Shown: positions 17,287-26,655, numbered from the stretch's first letter. The stretch: 61,471 nt of DNA from an uncultured Bacilli bacterium (GCA_934167885.1 CAKPMB010000009.1:1-61471), one strand, 5' to 3'. A program made the numbers and translations. The notes: a model not told the origin generated them from the letters alone.

Positions 17287-19369
17287 TTTTTTAAACGAAT
17301 TAGAACTATCAAAAAATAAAGCCATTAAAAGACTAGATGTAACATTAAAAGATGCTAAATTTGAAACAATTAAACTTCTTTTAAAAGAAAAAGGTATTGT
17401 TATACCAGATGAAATAAATAATTTAAAATCATTAAAAAACTATTTAAAAAGTAAATTAAATGATAAAGATAAAGTATGCATTGATGAGGTATTTCACAAA
17501 GCTGATTTAGCCATTGAAAATACTATAAGTGAATTAAAAAAAGGATCGCAAACAGCTTTTACTAACTTTCTTAAGAATGCTCGAAATATTTTAGAACCCC
17601 TAACCCAAAGTATTATTGATTCTCTTGCTTTAAAAACGGTTATTACTCTTATGCCAACAATTACTTTAAAATTATCATTATCAACCATTCTACTAGTTAT
17701 AAACGGTTATAAATTATCCAAAAATATTAAATACAAAAATATGGTTAATAAATCATATGAATGTAACCAGATACTATCACAATTAGAAATAACCAAAGAT
17801 GAAAAAGGTAATATTATTGATACAAGATTTGATCAAGAAACCGTTAAAACAATTAACGAATTTTTAAAGCGTAATAAAATAACGTATCTTAATACTGGTT
17901 ATTTATCACTAAGAGAGTGTCTTATAAAACTTGACACTAGTAAAAAGGAAGAATTAATTAATATAATTAACAACCTTAATGGAAATAAAATTGATGTTAA
18001 TAAAATATTAGCTAAATACGATGAAACGCTTAAAGATAAAATTAAGAAAAACGTATTAAAACCTATTGTTGTTGGTGGAGCTGCTGGAGCATCGTTTGCA
18101 ACGTCAGTTAATGCTATTGAACCAGCTTTAACTGCTGGAATATACAACGGAACATTCATTGGCACTATTCTATCAAAACTTTCTAACAGCAAACTCATAG
18201 GATTTTTAAGCGGTATTACAACAAATGTTGGAGCATTTTTTCTTAAATATATTCCCCTAGTAGGTCCTGCTTTTGAAAACTTTATGGCTTACGAAAACTT
18301 AATAGTTTCTTCTATTCTTGGAGGAATTGTATCTATATCTTATCAAACGCTAAAGAATATTTTAAAGGGTTCTCTTAATATTAAAGAAAGAATCACTAGT
18401 AACAAAGAACATCTAAGTAACCTAGAATTAGATTCTAGATTATACTATGACGAAAATATTGAAGAATTAAAAAAGATAAATGAGTATTACAAACTAAATG
18501 GACCAAATAACGATGAAATTGCCATTATGGTGATTGTTATGCGTTATATGGAAGAGAATAATATTATTATCGAAAATAAGCCTACATGCTTAAATGATTT
18601 AAAATTTATCATAAGTAATCTTAATAAAAAAGATAAACGTAAAATTAATAAACTATTAAATGATTTAGAAACGCTTTATAAAAATAATTATAGTTATTTT
18701 AAAAAGTATATATCATCTCTTGGCAATATGTTATATTTATCAATCTCACTATCACTAGCAGGTCTTAGTATTATTGATATTGTATATAATGGAGAATTTT
18801 TAACAAATTTAAGTGATGTTCTTTATAATAAAAATAAACAATTAACACCAATTGATATAACAAAAGTCAACTTTACAAGTAATAATAATGTTCCTTTTCA
18901 ACACGAAAATATCACACCTACCCCTAGACCTCTTGATCATCCTAATGTTGAAACAACCCCAGCTCCTCCACAGAACTTTAATAATTTGAATAAAACGACA
19001 CAATCATTGGATATCTTAAATGAATTTTTAAATAATCCTAATTCATTTATAACACGTATAAATAGTGAATCTGGTATAAATATTTATAAATACTTACAAC
19101 AATTAACTAAAGAAGAATTTATAAGTGCAAGTATTGAAAAGATGGATTATAATTCACTAATTAGATTATATGACTATATCAAAAGTATAAATGAAGTTTC
19201 AAAAGAAGATATATATTTTAAAATTATTACAACATCTTTAAATAATCAAATAAATAATATTAACAATAGTATTATGCGTGAAAAAAGACTAACTTCTATC
19301 CTCGCTAACGCTACCGCTTTAACAACATTACCAATTGATTATAAATATAAACAAAAGAAAATTAAATAA
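17279..19369 (+). CDS. Large membrane protein of unknown function
   Basis: About 696 residues and no recognised family. The first 120 residues are charged and helical (ELELSKNKAIKRLDVTLKDAK). A hydrophobic pair follows at about residues 119-145 (TVITLMPTITLKLSLSTILLVING). A glycine/alanine-rich hydrophobic region spans about residues 258-355 (VVGGAAGASFATSVNAI, then IGTILSKL, LIGFLSGITTNVGAFFL and IVSSILGGIVSISY). Another helix comes near 475-495 (GNMLYLSISLSLAGLSII), then a threonine/proline-rich linker (about residues 535-570) and a helical tail. The Gly/Ala-rich core resembles pore-forming or colicin-like hydrophobic hairpins only in composition. Start: ATG at 17279 has GGAGG nine bases upstream; ATG at 17273 is too close to it. 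It is the only large plus-strand gene in the first 36 kb. Confidence 0.7.
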   Translation: MNNFLNELELSKNKAIKRLDVTLKDAKFETIKLLLKEKGIVIPDEINNLKSLKNYLKSKLNDKDKVCIDEVFHKADLAIENTISELKKGSQTAFTNFLKNARNILEPLTQSIIDSLALKTVITLMPTITLKLSLSTILLVINGYKLSKNIKYKNMVNKSYECNQILSQLEITKDEKGNIIDTRFDQETVKTINEFLKRNKITYLNTGYLSLRECLIKLDTSKKEELINIINNLNGNKIDVNKILAKYDETLKDKIKKNVLKPIVVGGAAGASFATSVNAIEPALTAGIYNGTFIGTILSKLSNSKLIGFLSGITTNVGAFFLKYIPLVGPAFENFMAYENLIVSSILGGIVSISYQTLKNILKGSLNIKERITSNKEHLSNLELDSRLYYDENIEELKKINEYYKLNGPNNDEIAIMVIVMRYMEENNIIIENKPTCLNDLKFIISNLNKKDKRKINKLLNDLETLYKNNYSYFKKYISSLGNMLYLSISLSLAGLSIIDIVYNGEFLTNLSDVLYNKNKQLTPIDITKVNFTSNNNVPFQHENITPTPRPLDHPNVETTPAPPQNFNNLNKTTQSLDILNEFLNNPNSFITRINSESGINIYKYLQQLTKEEFISASIEKMDYNSLIRLYDYIKSINEVSKEDIYFKIITTSLNNQINNINNSIMREKRLTSILANATALTTLPIDYKYKQKKIK

Positions 19370-19377
19370 CATAAAAA

Positions 19378-19404
19378 ATATGAAAAGCATAAAACTTTTC
19401 ATAT
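19378..19404 (-). terminator. Terminator hairpin
   Basis: ATATGAAAAG and CTTTTCATAT form a perfect 10-bp stem with a 7-nt loop. On the minus strand it is followed by T6, so it best terminates the 23-19 kb operon. It lies between convergent genes and could also stop plus-strand transcripts, where the T tract is poor. Confidence 0.75.
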
Positions 19405-20000
19405 CATTGGAACAAAAAGGTAAATGTCAAACATAATATTGTTGTCAACGTTATTTCAAACGTTGGCTTTTTCTTTGTATTTTTTAATTTATATTTAAAA
19501 TAATCAATAATATAAATAATTAAATCAATTATAACAAAGGTCATTATACCAATACCTACAGGGATTGCTAACCTAATACCCGTGGAAATCGCTTCAAATA
19601 TTTTTTCACGCAATGATATATTCCTTTTACCATCCTTCGTTTTATCACAAGGAATTATGGATAGTAAAAGAAAAATAATGCCACTTTCAAAAATTAAAAA
19701 CATAGCATTGCCATAACTATAACTAAAACCAAGTGCCCCTCCAACAATAGTGCCAACCATAGCATTTAATCACATACCAGGAGCTTGAGCAAAAGGCATT
19801 TTCGCAATTAAAGCCATAAGAATTGTTCCAATAAATGAACCTAACGCTGTTGCAATAAAAACTGATGAAAGCCTTGGATCAGCAGACATCGCTAAAAATG
19901 TTGTTATACCCGCCATTATCTCAATGCCAAAGGATGATGAACGCTTATGAATTTCAAAAAATTTATCAATTTTTTTCAATAGTTTCATTGCCATCTTCAT
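19404..20000 (-). pseudogene. Decayed NCS2-family purine permease (AzgA-like)
   Basis: The frame reads DKFFEIHKRSSSFGIEIMAGITTFLAM, then SVFIATALGSFIGTILMALIAKMPFAQAPGM, then a TGA stop (19770-19772), then LNAMVGTIVGGALGFSYSYGNAMFL and REKIFEAISTGIRLAIPVGIG. These are the AGITTFLAM, ATAL-x-IGT and APGMGLNA blocks of AzgA/PbuG-type hypoxanthine-adenine permeases. Three lesions are visible: the Ile-Ile-Phe-Val-Asn-Pro stretch after AGITTFLAM is missing; the conserved Gly of APGMGLNA is replaced by TGA, consistent with GGA to TGA; and the remainder is only about 118 residues where the family has more than 300. The two halves remain in the same frame. UGA readthrough is unlikely given the other deletions. 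Confidence 0.85.
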
Positions 20001-20730
20001 TTCTATAAATAAAATCTATCAACCAATTAGGCCAAAACAATTTATATATTTGTTTTTTTAGCAAAGTATTTTCTTTACTATCTACTAACGCATCACTTCT
20101 ATAAGCAACAAGGGGTTTTTCAATATAAAACCATGCCAAATTATCACCTACTAGTTTATTATATGATACCCATTCATTATAAATTGAATAATCTTCAAAA
20201 AAAGGATGAGGAAGATTAGATGTCCCATACGTAACACTACTTGGATAAAGAGCATTAAAATACTTTAAAGCTAATTTTTTAAAATACTTTTTATTGTTAA
20301 ACTTAGAATATTTTAACCATTTAACCAGCATTCTTCTTTCAAATAATCGCTTATTTCTAAGAATTTTTTTATCCTTAAAAATTTCATAACAATTAGTAAA
20401 AATTAAAGAAGCCTTAGGATTATTTTTATAAACCTTTAAAATCTCTTTAGCATAATTACGATCATATATATCATTTTGATTAACAATTGTAACTAATTCA
20501 GTAGATACGCATGTTAAAGCAAAGTTATATTTATTCATCATTTCATCTTCATGATAAATCATTACACCTAAGCCATATTCACTAGCAATATCCATAACAA
20601 AATCATTTTCATTATCAGTAATTAATAAAACATTAGTTTTAACACTTTGTTTTTTTATGGATTTAATACATTCTTCTAAGTTATCATTTTCGCCTTCAGC
20701 GATAATAACAAACGAGTGAATATCTTTCAT
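19966..20730 (-). CDS. GT2-like glycosyltransferase
   Basis: A 254-residue GT-A type protein: HSFVIIAEGENDNLEECIKSIKKQ at the N-terminus, LLITDNENDFVMDIA, YNFALTCVSTELVTIVNQNDIYDRNY, where the DxD-like site reads NQND. The C-terminal part is short and basic with no clear membrane helix. It is preceded by AAGGGGG and its 3' end overlaps the permease remnant by 35 bp. Its neighbours are a PTPS-related membrane protein and an ABC-like protein, so it may belong to a second glycan or glycolipid pathway. Donor unknown; the altered DxD makes activity less certain. Confidence 0.72.
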   Translation of the reverse strand: MKDIHSFVIIAEGENDNLEECIKSIKKQSVKTNVLLITDNENDFVMDIASEYGLGVMIYHEDEMMNKYNFALTCVSTELVTIVNQNDIYDRNYAKEILKVYKNNPKASLIFTNCYEIFKDKKILRNKRLFERRMLVKWLKYSKFNNKKYFKKLALKYFNALYPSSVTYGTSNLPHPFFEDYSIYNEWVSYNKLVGDNLAWFYIEKPLVAYRSDALVDSKENTLLKKQIYKLFWPNWLIDFIYRNEDGNETIEKN

Positions 20731-20748
20731 ATAACCCCCTTATTTCTC

Positions 20749-21585
20749 TTAATTATTTCGATATAAATCAGCAAAAACATCCTCTAAACTAATATCATCA
20801 ATTAATAATTTACTAATATTAATTTCATTTAAATAGTTAATTAAAACATTTATATCATTTTTATAAACAAATTTAATCATATCATTAGAAAGTTCTTTAA
20901 TCATCATATCTTTAAGTGGTAAATTTTTCTTTTTAACATCTTGGCAATATAAAGTAATTACACTATATTGATTTTGCATTAAGTCACCAAGACTTAATAC
21001 TTTAACAATTTTCTCATTTTTAATAAGACAAACTTTATCACAAAACTTTTTAATTTCCATTAAATTATTTGATGAAATGAAAATTACAGCATTTTTTCTT
21101 ATATCATTTAATATTTCTAAAAAAATGTTTTTAGTTTCAACATCAAATGAATCAAAAGAGTCTTCCAAAATTATTAGACGAGGTTTATGCATAAGCGTTA
21201 AAACAAGACCTACTTTTTTAAGACAATTTTGTGATAAATCTTTTATTTTTTTATTAACATCAATTTTCATGTTTTCGGCTAGGGATAAACCATCTTTTAA
21301 ATATATGCTGTCATAAAAAGAATCATTATATTTAAGCATTTCCATAACTGTCATATTTTTATCTAAATCTAGCGCTTTAGGCAAATATCCTACATCTCTT
21401 TTAGTAATTGTTGACAAATCAAAACAATGCTTACGCACATAATTTAAAATTGTTTTGACATTAGCTTGACATTCATTAGAACAGCTGATAAAACCAAATA
21501 TATCACCTAATTTAATAACCATATCAACACTATCTATCAAAACATTATCCCCATAATATTTATCTATTCTACTAAACTTTAACAT
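20749..21585 (-). CDS. ABC-ATPase-like protein with degenerate catalytic motifs
   Basis: About 278 residues with the layout of an ABC transporter nucleotide-binding domain of the CcmA/YxlF (ABC-2) type: MLKFSRIDKYYGDNVLIDSVDM at the start, VGYLPKALDLDKNMTVMEML, and the family's C-terminal domain. Every ATP site is altered. The Walker A reads GFISCSNECQANVKT with no GK[S/T]; the signature reads KDLSQNCLKK instead of LSGGQ; Walker B reads RLIILEDSFDSFD with the usual Asp-Glu reversed; and the H-loop His is Asn (FISSNN). The frame is otherwise intact and of normal length, so it is a pseudoenzyme rather than a broken gene. Start: ATG at 21585 has GAGGAG 5 nt upstream; an in-frame codon at 21618 does not. 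It overlaps the preceding gene by 14 bp. Confidence 0.75.
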   Translation of the reverse strand: MLKFSRIDKYYGDNVLIDSVDMVIKLGDIFGFISCSNECQANVKTILNYVRKHCFDLSTITKRDVGYLPKALDLDKNMTVMEMLKYNDSFYDSIYLKDGLSLAENMKIDVNKKIKDLSQNCLKKVGLVLTLMHKPRLIILEDSFDSFDVETKNIFLEILNDIRKNAVIFISSNNLMEIKKFCDKVCLIKNEKIVKVLSLGDLMQNQYSVITLYCQDVKKKNLPLKDMMIKELSNDMIKFVYKNDINVLINYLNEINISKLLIDDISLEDVFADLYRNN

Positions 21586-23173
21586 CTCTACTCCTCTTAC
21601 GAACATATCTTGTAACAATTACAATTAAAGTCGTTAAACTAATTACCCGTGATATATACAATAAATCTGTTCCTTCATAATAAACTTTCACTAGATCACT
21701 ATCTTTATTAAGTTTAATTGCAACCAATCCATTATTATTAATTATATCATAATTTTTATTAGACACATATCCTTTATAATATAAAATTGGTAAAGTTAAC
21801 ACTGTATCACCATATGAATTATTCTTATAGGAAATAGTTGTTATACCACAAGAATAATTAATATTATAATCAATTTTATTAGAAGATGTGGCTGAAACGG
21901 GACCATTCTTTATTTGATCATAAGTAATATTCTCTGGTAAATACTCATAATATCCTAAATATTCACCATTAAAATCATGCACACTGCCATACATGAAAGT
22001 GTTAACCAATACTAACGTCAAGACTACAATTATACTATAGAAAGTATAGTTTTTTAAAATTAATTTAGTTTTATCACTTAAAATTGGCAATAATTTCATT
22101 CCAAATATTAAAAGTGATAAAGTGGCAATCATGTAAAAACGCCATTGATACTGAATAAATATCAATACTTTATTATAAATAAATCTTGGAACTAAATTAG
22201 TAGACATAATTAAAAATAATACTCCTAATAGACCATAAATCCATGTTTGATATGATACTTTTTTTCTCTCTTTAATCGCTAGAATTATAAAAGCAAGGTA
22301 AATTAAACCAATGCCTACCGGATACCATGTATTAGATGGAAGTGATACTTCTGGAAATAAATAAAGAAGTGGGGATGCTATATTATCATATGAACTAGTT
22401 CTTAAATAATGAATATACCCATGGCGATCAACCATTTGTTCTACCATAGGAACTAAAAAAGCACACGTTAATAAAAAGGTAATTAAAACTGCTTTCATTA
22501 AATATAAATACCTTTTTTCTTTAAATAATTTTTTAATATTTAGTAGTAGATAAAAGAATATGAAGATACCAACAATATACGTGCTTATAATATGTGAATA
22601 TATTAAACCAGTCATACCAATTACTAAATAGTAATACTTCCTCTTATCACCACTTATTAATTCTTCAAGGCCTAAGATAACAAGTGGAAAAAAAATAAAA
22701 CCAAGAGACTCTCCCACATTCCCTCTTATATACAAATCAGTTAAACGATATGATGAAAAAGTATATAAAATAGTGCCCCATATCCGTTCATTATTTTTAA
22801 ACAACTTACTTAAAACAAAATAAACGGAATAAATAGATGCATAATTTAATGATAATATTAACAATTTATAAACAATATTTATAGGAATAAATTTATTTAA
22901 AATAGCAAAAGGATATAAAAATAAATCAGGATAAAATAAATTAGAAGCATATCCCATATTAAAAATAAAAGAATGATATATAAGAATAGGAAAACTTTTA
23001 ATACCAATTTCATAACTTAATCCCTTAACACGTGATAAATGAAATAAAATATCATGTGATCTTGGAATATCCCAAGTAATAAATATAGGAATAGAGGAAA
23101 TTATAGTTAGTATAAGAATAAATTTTTTCTTATCATCAAATATTGTTTTTATAAATTCTATCAATTTTTTCAT
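21572..23173 (-). CDS. Polytopic membrane protein of the PTPS-related / GT-C-like family
   Basis: About 533 residues with roughly 11-12 membrane helices. Early marks are WDIPRSHDILFHLSRVKGLSYEI and YASNLFYPDLFLYPFAILN, the pattern of the 6-pyruvoyl-tetrahydropterin-synthase-related membrane family, which is structurally close to GT-C glycosyltransferases and YfhO. The H-D-x-x-F-H motif in the first external loop would be the acidic catalytic site of a GT-C enzyme using a polyprenyl-phosphate sugar donor. A soluble extracellular domain (about residues 405-500) and a final helix end the protein. ATG at 23173 is preferred; GTG at 23182 is the longest alternative. It heads a three-gene unit with the ABC-like and GT2-like proteins. 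Confidence 0.75.
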   Translation of the reverse strand: MKKLIEFIKTIFDDKKKFILILTIISSIPIFITWDIPRSHDILFHLSRVKGLSYEIGIKSFPILIYHSFIFNMGYASNLFYPDLFLYPFAILNKFIPINIVYKLLILSLNYASIYSVYFVLSKLFKNNERIWGTILYTFSSYRLTDLYIRGNVGESLGFIFFPLVILGLEELISGDKRKYYYLVIGMTGLIYSHIISTYIVGIFIFFYLLLNIKKLFKEKRYLYLMKAVLITFLLTCAFLVPMVEQMVDRHGYIHYLRTSSYDNIASPLLYLFPEVSLPSNTWYPVGIGLIYLAFIILAIKERKKVSYQTWIYGLLGVLFLIMSTNLVPRFIYNKVLIFIQYQWRFYMIATLSLLIFGMKLLPILSDKTKLILKNYTFYSIIVVLTLVLVNTFMYGSVHDFNGEYLGYYEYLPENITYDQIKNGPVSATSSNKIDYNINYSCGITTISYKNNSYGDTVLTLPILYYKGYVSNKNYDIINNNGLVAIKLNKDSDLVKVYYEGTDLLYISRVISLTTLIVIVTRYVRKRSRDVKV

Positions 23174-23188
23174 AAACATCACTACATA

Positions 23189-23197
23189 AGTATATCA
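23189..23197 (-). promoter_or_regulatory. Extended -10 box before the PTPS-related gene
   Basis: TGATATACT on the minus strand is a TGn-TATACT extended -10 only about 15 bp before the start codon, giving a very short leader. It lies just downstream of the terminator of the arginine deiminase operon. Confidence 0.5.
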
Positions 23198-23204
23198 AAG
23201 AAAT

Positions 23205-23231
23205 AAAAAAAGGAAAAGATAAGTCTTTTCC
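23205..23231 (-). terminator. Terminator of the arginine deiminase operon
   Basis: On the minus strand GGAAAAGAC and its complement CTTTTCC form a hairpin with a short loop, followed by T7. It begins about 18 bp after the stop codon of the last arc gene. Confidence 0.85.
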
Positions 23232-23248
23232 AAAATTTATACAATTAA

Positions 23249-25654
23249 TTAAAGTATTAAAGCCGCAACGGTTAAAATAACAACCGATGCTAGGGCAATA
23301 GTTAAAACTACTTTAAATGCCCATTTGAACCATGTGCCATAATTAACACCTGCTAAAGCAAGACCACCCATAATAGCACCACAAGTTGGAGTAATTAAAT
23401 TTACAAGACCATTGGCAGCCACATATGTCATTACAGTTACTTCAACACTATAACCTAAGGTATTAGTTAAAGGTCCCATAATTGGTGTTGAAAGTGAAGC
23501 AAGACCAGAACTTGATGGAACTAATACTGATAAGAAGATGTGTAATAAATAGTTAAGTGGTGTAAAAATAGCAACTGGCATATTCTTAAGAGCGTTAGCT
23601 GCATTAACTACAATATAATTATCAAGATGCGTTACACTCATTAAAACGGATGCTCCACGCGCTACTGCCACAATTAAGATAACACTCATCATATCAGCAG
23701 CACCATCAATGAAAGTATCAACAATATCCTTTTCACTAAAGCGATTAATTATACCTATTAGAATAGCCATTAATAAAAACCAAAGAGCAGCTTCATAAAA
23801 CCACCAATTACCAAGACTAGATCCTGTTAACCATCCTGTGAATCCATCAAAGAAAGTTATACCAAATTCACCCCAAGGGATAAAGCCAATTATCATAACA
23901 ACAAAGGTTAAGCCAAAAATTATTAACGTTAATTTTTGAACACCAGTAAGAGAAACTTTAGCATTCTTCTCTTCTTCTTTTAAGGCTTTCTTTTCATAAC
24001 GTCTTTCCATTACCTTTTGTTCTTGTAATGATAAGAAAGTTGAACCTTTTTTATCAATAATTTTCTTTGCATACGAAATTACAAAACATATTGAAATTGT
24101 TAAAGAAACAATCCACAATACAATACCTAAAAAGATAATTAAGCCGTTATTAACAGCAATACCACTATCTTTAAGCGCACTAATAGCAGCTCCGGTTGCA
24201 AATGGATTAATAGTTGAACCTAAAACACCACTTCCTGCTCCTAGTAAAACAATCGCACTAGAAACAATTGTATCCATTCCTGCTGCAACCATTGTAAAGG
24301 CAAGCAAGGCATAAAAACCAACGGTTTCTTCTAACATACCATAAGTTGTGCCCCCAATTGAGAAAATAAACATTAATATTGGAATTAATATTAATTCTTT
24401 TCCCTTCATCTTTTTAACCAAAACTTTAATTCCTGTTTCCAAGGCACCTGTCTTCGTAACTATTGCAAGAAAGCCACCCAAGATGAATACGAAAATACAA
24501 ACATCTACTGCATTTTCAAACCCCTTTATCGGAGCCATTAAAACATCCGATAACTTAGCAGATACTACACCAGATCCTGGAACAATTTCTTCACCAACAA
24601 ACTTAGCAGCTGGTAAGAAATGTGTTACTACACCTAAAACTACAATTATTGCCAAAATTATAGAAAACGATGTTAGCGTCAATTTTTTCTTTTTTTCTTT
24701 TGCCATTTTTTGTTTTTTCCTTTCCATATTTTTATTTATTAAAGTCCCATTTTGACCAAGCATAGCCTCCGGGGCATTTAATAACGAAGTAATTAAGGCA
24801 ACTTTATTGGTTTCTTCAACAAAATCAATACATGCCTCTATTTTTGGCAACATACTTCCTTTTGCAAATTGATTATCTTTAATATATTTTTTAGCATCTT
24901 CAATATCAAGGACATCTAAGTCCTTTTGATTTTCTTTATTAAAATTAAGCGACACTTTAGAAACAGCGGTTAAAATCATTAACATATCAGCATTAATTTC
25001 ACGGGCTAGTAAAGAACTTGAATTATCTTTATCAATAACTGCATCAATACCTTTTAAATGACCATTTTCATCAATTACTGGAATACCGCCACCTCCACAA
25101 GAAATAACGATATTACCTTCTTCTACTAAAGAATTAATTGTTTCAAGTTCAATAATCTTTTTAGGATAAGGTGATGGCACAACCCGTCGGTAACCACGAC
25201 CTGCATCTTCTTTCATCACATAGCCTTTTTCTTTAATTATTTTATCCGCTTCTTCTTTAGTATAAAACATACCAACAGGCTTAGTAGGATTTAAAAAAGC
25301 CTTATCTTTCTTAGAAACTAAAACCTGCGTCACAACGGTTACACATTCTTTATCTATTTGACGACGTTTTAATTCATTTTCAATAGCTTGTTGTAAATGA
25401 TAACCAATATATCCTTGACTCATCGCCCCACATTCAGCGAACGGCATTGGGGGTGTATTCGCACCATTTTCACATGCATAATCCATCGCAAGATTTATCA
25501 TTCCAACTTGAGGACCATTACCATGTGTAACCACAACTTTATGACCTTTTTCGATTAAATCAACGATAGTTGTCGCTGTTTTTTTAACAAGTTCCAATTG
25601 TTCTAAAGGTGTCTTACCTAAAGCATTACCGCCTAAGGCTAAAACTATTTTCAT
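23249..25654 (-). CDS. arcC: Carbamate kinase fused to a YfcC/DcuC-family transporter (ArcC-ArcD-like)
   Basis: One 801-codon frame encodes two whole proteins. Residues 1-312 are carbamate kinase: MKIVLALGGNALGK, VVTHGNGPQVGMINLA, MPFAECGAMSQGYIGY, VISCGGGGIPVI, DKDNSSSLLAREI, KGSMLPKIEA; it makes ATP from carbamoyl phosphate and ADP. Residues about 325-801 are a transporter of the YfcC/DcuC (anaerobic C4-dicarboxylate-like) family with about 12 helices: GGFLAIVTKTGALETGI, GTTYGMLEETVGFY, VLGSTINPFATGAAIS, VPSSSGLASLSTPIMGPL, GLVNLITPTCGAIMGGLA. Such transporters often stand in arc operons as arginine/ornithine exchangers. The linker (NKNMERKKQKMAKEKKKK) contains a second possible ATG with AAAGGA before it, so internal initiation is possible. 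The junction is A-rich, so an ancestral stop may have been lost by an indel. It starts by ATGA overlap with arcB. Confidence 0.88.
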   Translation of the reverse strand: MKIVLALGGNALGKTPLEQLELVKKTATTIVDLIEKGHKVVVTHGNGPQVGMINLAMDYACENGANTPPMPFAECGAMSQGYIGYHLQQAIENELKRRQIDKECVTVVTQVLVSKKDKAFLNPTKPVGMFYTKEEADKIIKEKGYVMKEDAGRGYRRVVPSPYPKKIIELETINSLVEEGNIVISCGGGGIPVIDENGHLKGIDAVIDKDNSSSLLAREINADMLMILTAVSKVSLNFNKENQKDLDVLDIEDAKKYIKDNQFAKGSMLPKIEACIDFVEETNKVALITSLLNAPEAMLGQNGTLINKNMERKKQKMAKEKKKKLTLTSFSIILAIIVVLGVVTHFLPAAKFVGEEIVPGSGVVSAKLSDVLMAPIKGFENAVDVCIFVFILGGFLAIVTKTGALETGIKVLVKKMKGKELILIPILMFIFSIGGTTYGMLEETVGFYALLAFTMVAAGMDTIVSSAIVLLGAGSGVLGSTINPFATGAAISALKDSGIAVNNGLIIFLGIVLWIVSLTISICFVISYAKKIIDKKGSTFLSLQEQKVMERRYEKKALKEEEKNAKVSLTGVQKLTLIIFGLTFVVMIIGFIPWGEFGITFFDGFTGWLTGSSLGNWWFYEAALWFLLMAILIGIINRFSEKDIVDTFIDGAADMMSVILIVAVARGASVLMSVTHLDNYIVVNAANALKNMPVAIFTPLNYLLHIFLSVLVPSSSGLASLSTPIMGPLTNTLGYSVEVTVMTYVAANGLVNLITPTCGAIMGGLALAGVNYGTWFKWAFKVVLTIALASVVILTVAALIL

Positions 25655-26655
25655 AACTTAATTTCACCATCAAACATCGTAGCATATACAACAGCTTTAA
25701 TGGTATGCATTCTATTTTCGGCTTCATCAAAAACTTTAGAATGAGATCCTTCAAATACTTCATCTGTTACTTCCATTTCTTTTAAGCCATATTTTTGATA
25801 TATCTCATTACCAATCTTAGTATCAATATTATGAAATGATGGTAAACAATGTAGGAAAATAACACTATCTTTAGCATTATTTATTACTTTGCTATTAACT
25901 TGATAATCTTTTAACAAATTAATACGACGAGCCCATTCTTCATCTGGTTCTCCCATTGATACCCATACGTCTGTATATATAACATCCGCATCTTCCGTGC
26001 CTTCCATAATATCTTCAGTCATATTAATTGTTGCACCGGTTTCTCGTGCAATTTTACGACATTTTTCAATTAATTTATCTTCTGGCCATAAACTAACAGG
26101 CGCACAACAAACAAAATTAGCCCCTAACTTAGAAGATATAACCATCAAAGAATTAGCAACATTATTACGAGCATCCCCACAAAAAACAATTTTCTTACCT
26201 TTAATAGAACCTAAACACTCTTTAATTGTCATAAAATCAGCAAGCATTTGGGTTGGATGGAATTCATTAGTTAAACCATTCCATACAGGAACACTTGAAT
26301 ATTTAGCAAGCTCATTAACAATATTTTGACCAAAGCCACGATATTCAATACCGTCATACATTCTTGATAAAACACGCGCAGTATCAGCAATAGTTTCCTT
26401 TTTACCCATTTGTGAACCTGTTGGTCCAAGATATGTTACATGCATTCCTAAATCATATGCCGCAACTTCAAATGAACAACGTGTCCTAGTTGAATCTTTT
26501 TCAAATAAAATAGCAATATTCTTACCTTCTAAATAATTATGAGGTATACGCATATATTTTTGCTTTTTAAATTTCTCAGCTAAATTAATTAAAAACATAA
26601 TTTCTTCTGGCGTATAATCCAAAAGTGTTAAAAAATCACGATTATAAAAATTCAT
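25651..26655 (-). CDS. arcB: Ornithine carbamoyltransferase, canonical copy
   Basis: A 334-residue catabolic ornithine carbamoyltransferase, which converts citrulline and phosphate to ornithine and carbamoyl phosphate. Motifs: carbamoyl-phosphate loop STRTR at 55-59, HPTQ at 133-136, VFCGDARNNVANSL, DVWVSMGE near 229-236, and the ornithine-binding HCLPSFHN at 269-276 with the conserved Cys. AAGGGAGG precedes the ATG. It is fourth in the operon, one base after arcA and overlapping the kinase fusion gene by 4 bp. It is a close paralogue of the enzyme at 27876-28877. Confidence 0.95.
   Translation of the reverse strand: MNFYNRDFLTLLDYTPEEIMFLINLAEKFKKQKYMRIPHNYLEGKNIAILFEKDSTRTRCSFEVAAYDLGMHVTYLGPTGSQMGKKETIADTARVLSRMYDGIEYRGFGQNIVNELAKYSSVPVWNGLTNEFHPTQMLADFMTIKECLGSIKGKKIVFCGDARNNVANSLMVISSKLGANFVCCAPVSLWPEDKLIEKCRKIARETGATINMTEDIMEGTEDADVIYTDVWVSMGEPDEEWARRINLLKDYQVNSKVINNAKDSVIFLHCLPSFHNIDTKIGNEIYQKYGLKEMEVTDEVFEGSHSKVFDEAENRMHTIKAVVYATMFDGEIKL

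Noticed and set aside
19770..19772. UGA recoding (tryptophan or selenocysteine) in the permease gene
   Set aside because: The position is a conserved Gly, other genes stop at UGA normally, there is no SECIS-like context, and the gene has further deletions.
24348..24755. Plus-strand open frame of 135 codons antisense to the transporter fusion
   Set aside because: Antisense shadow of a well-supported conserved gene, with no ribosome site.
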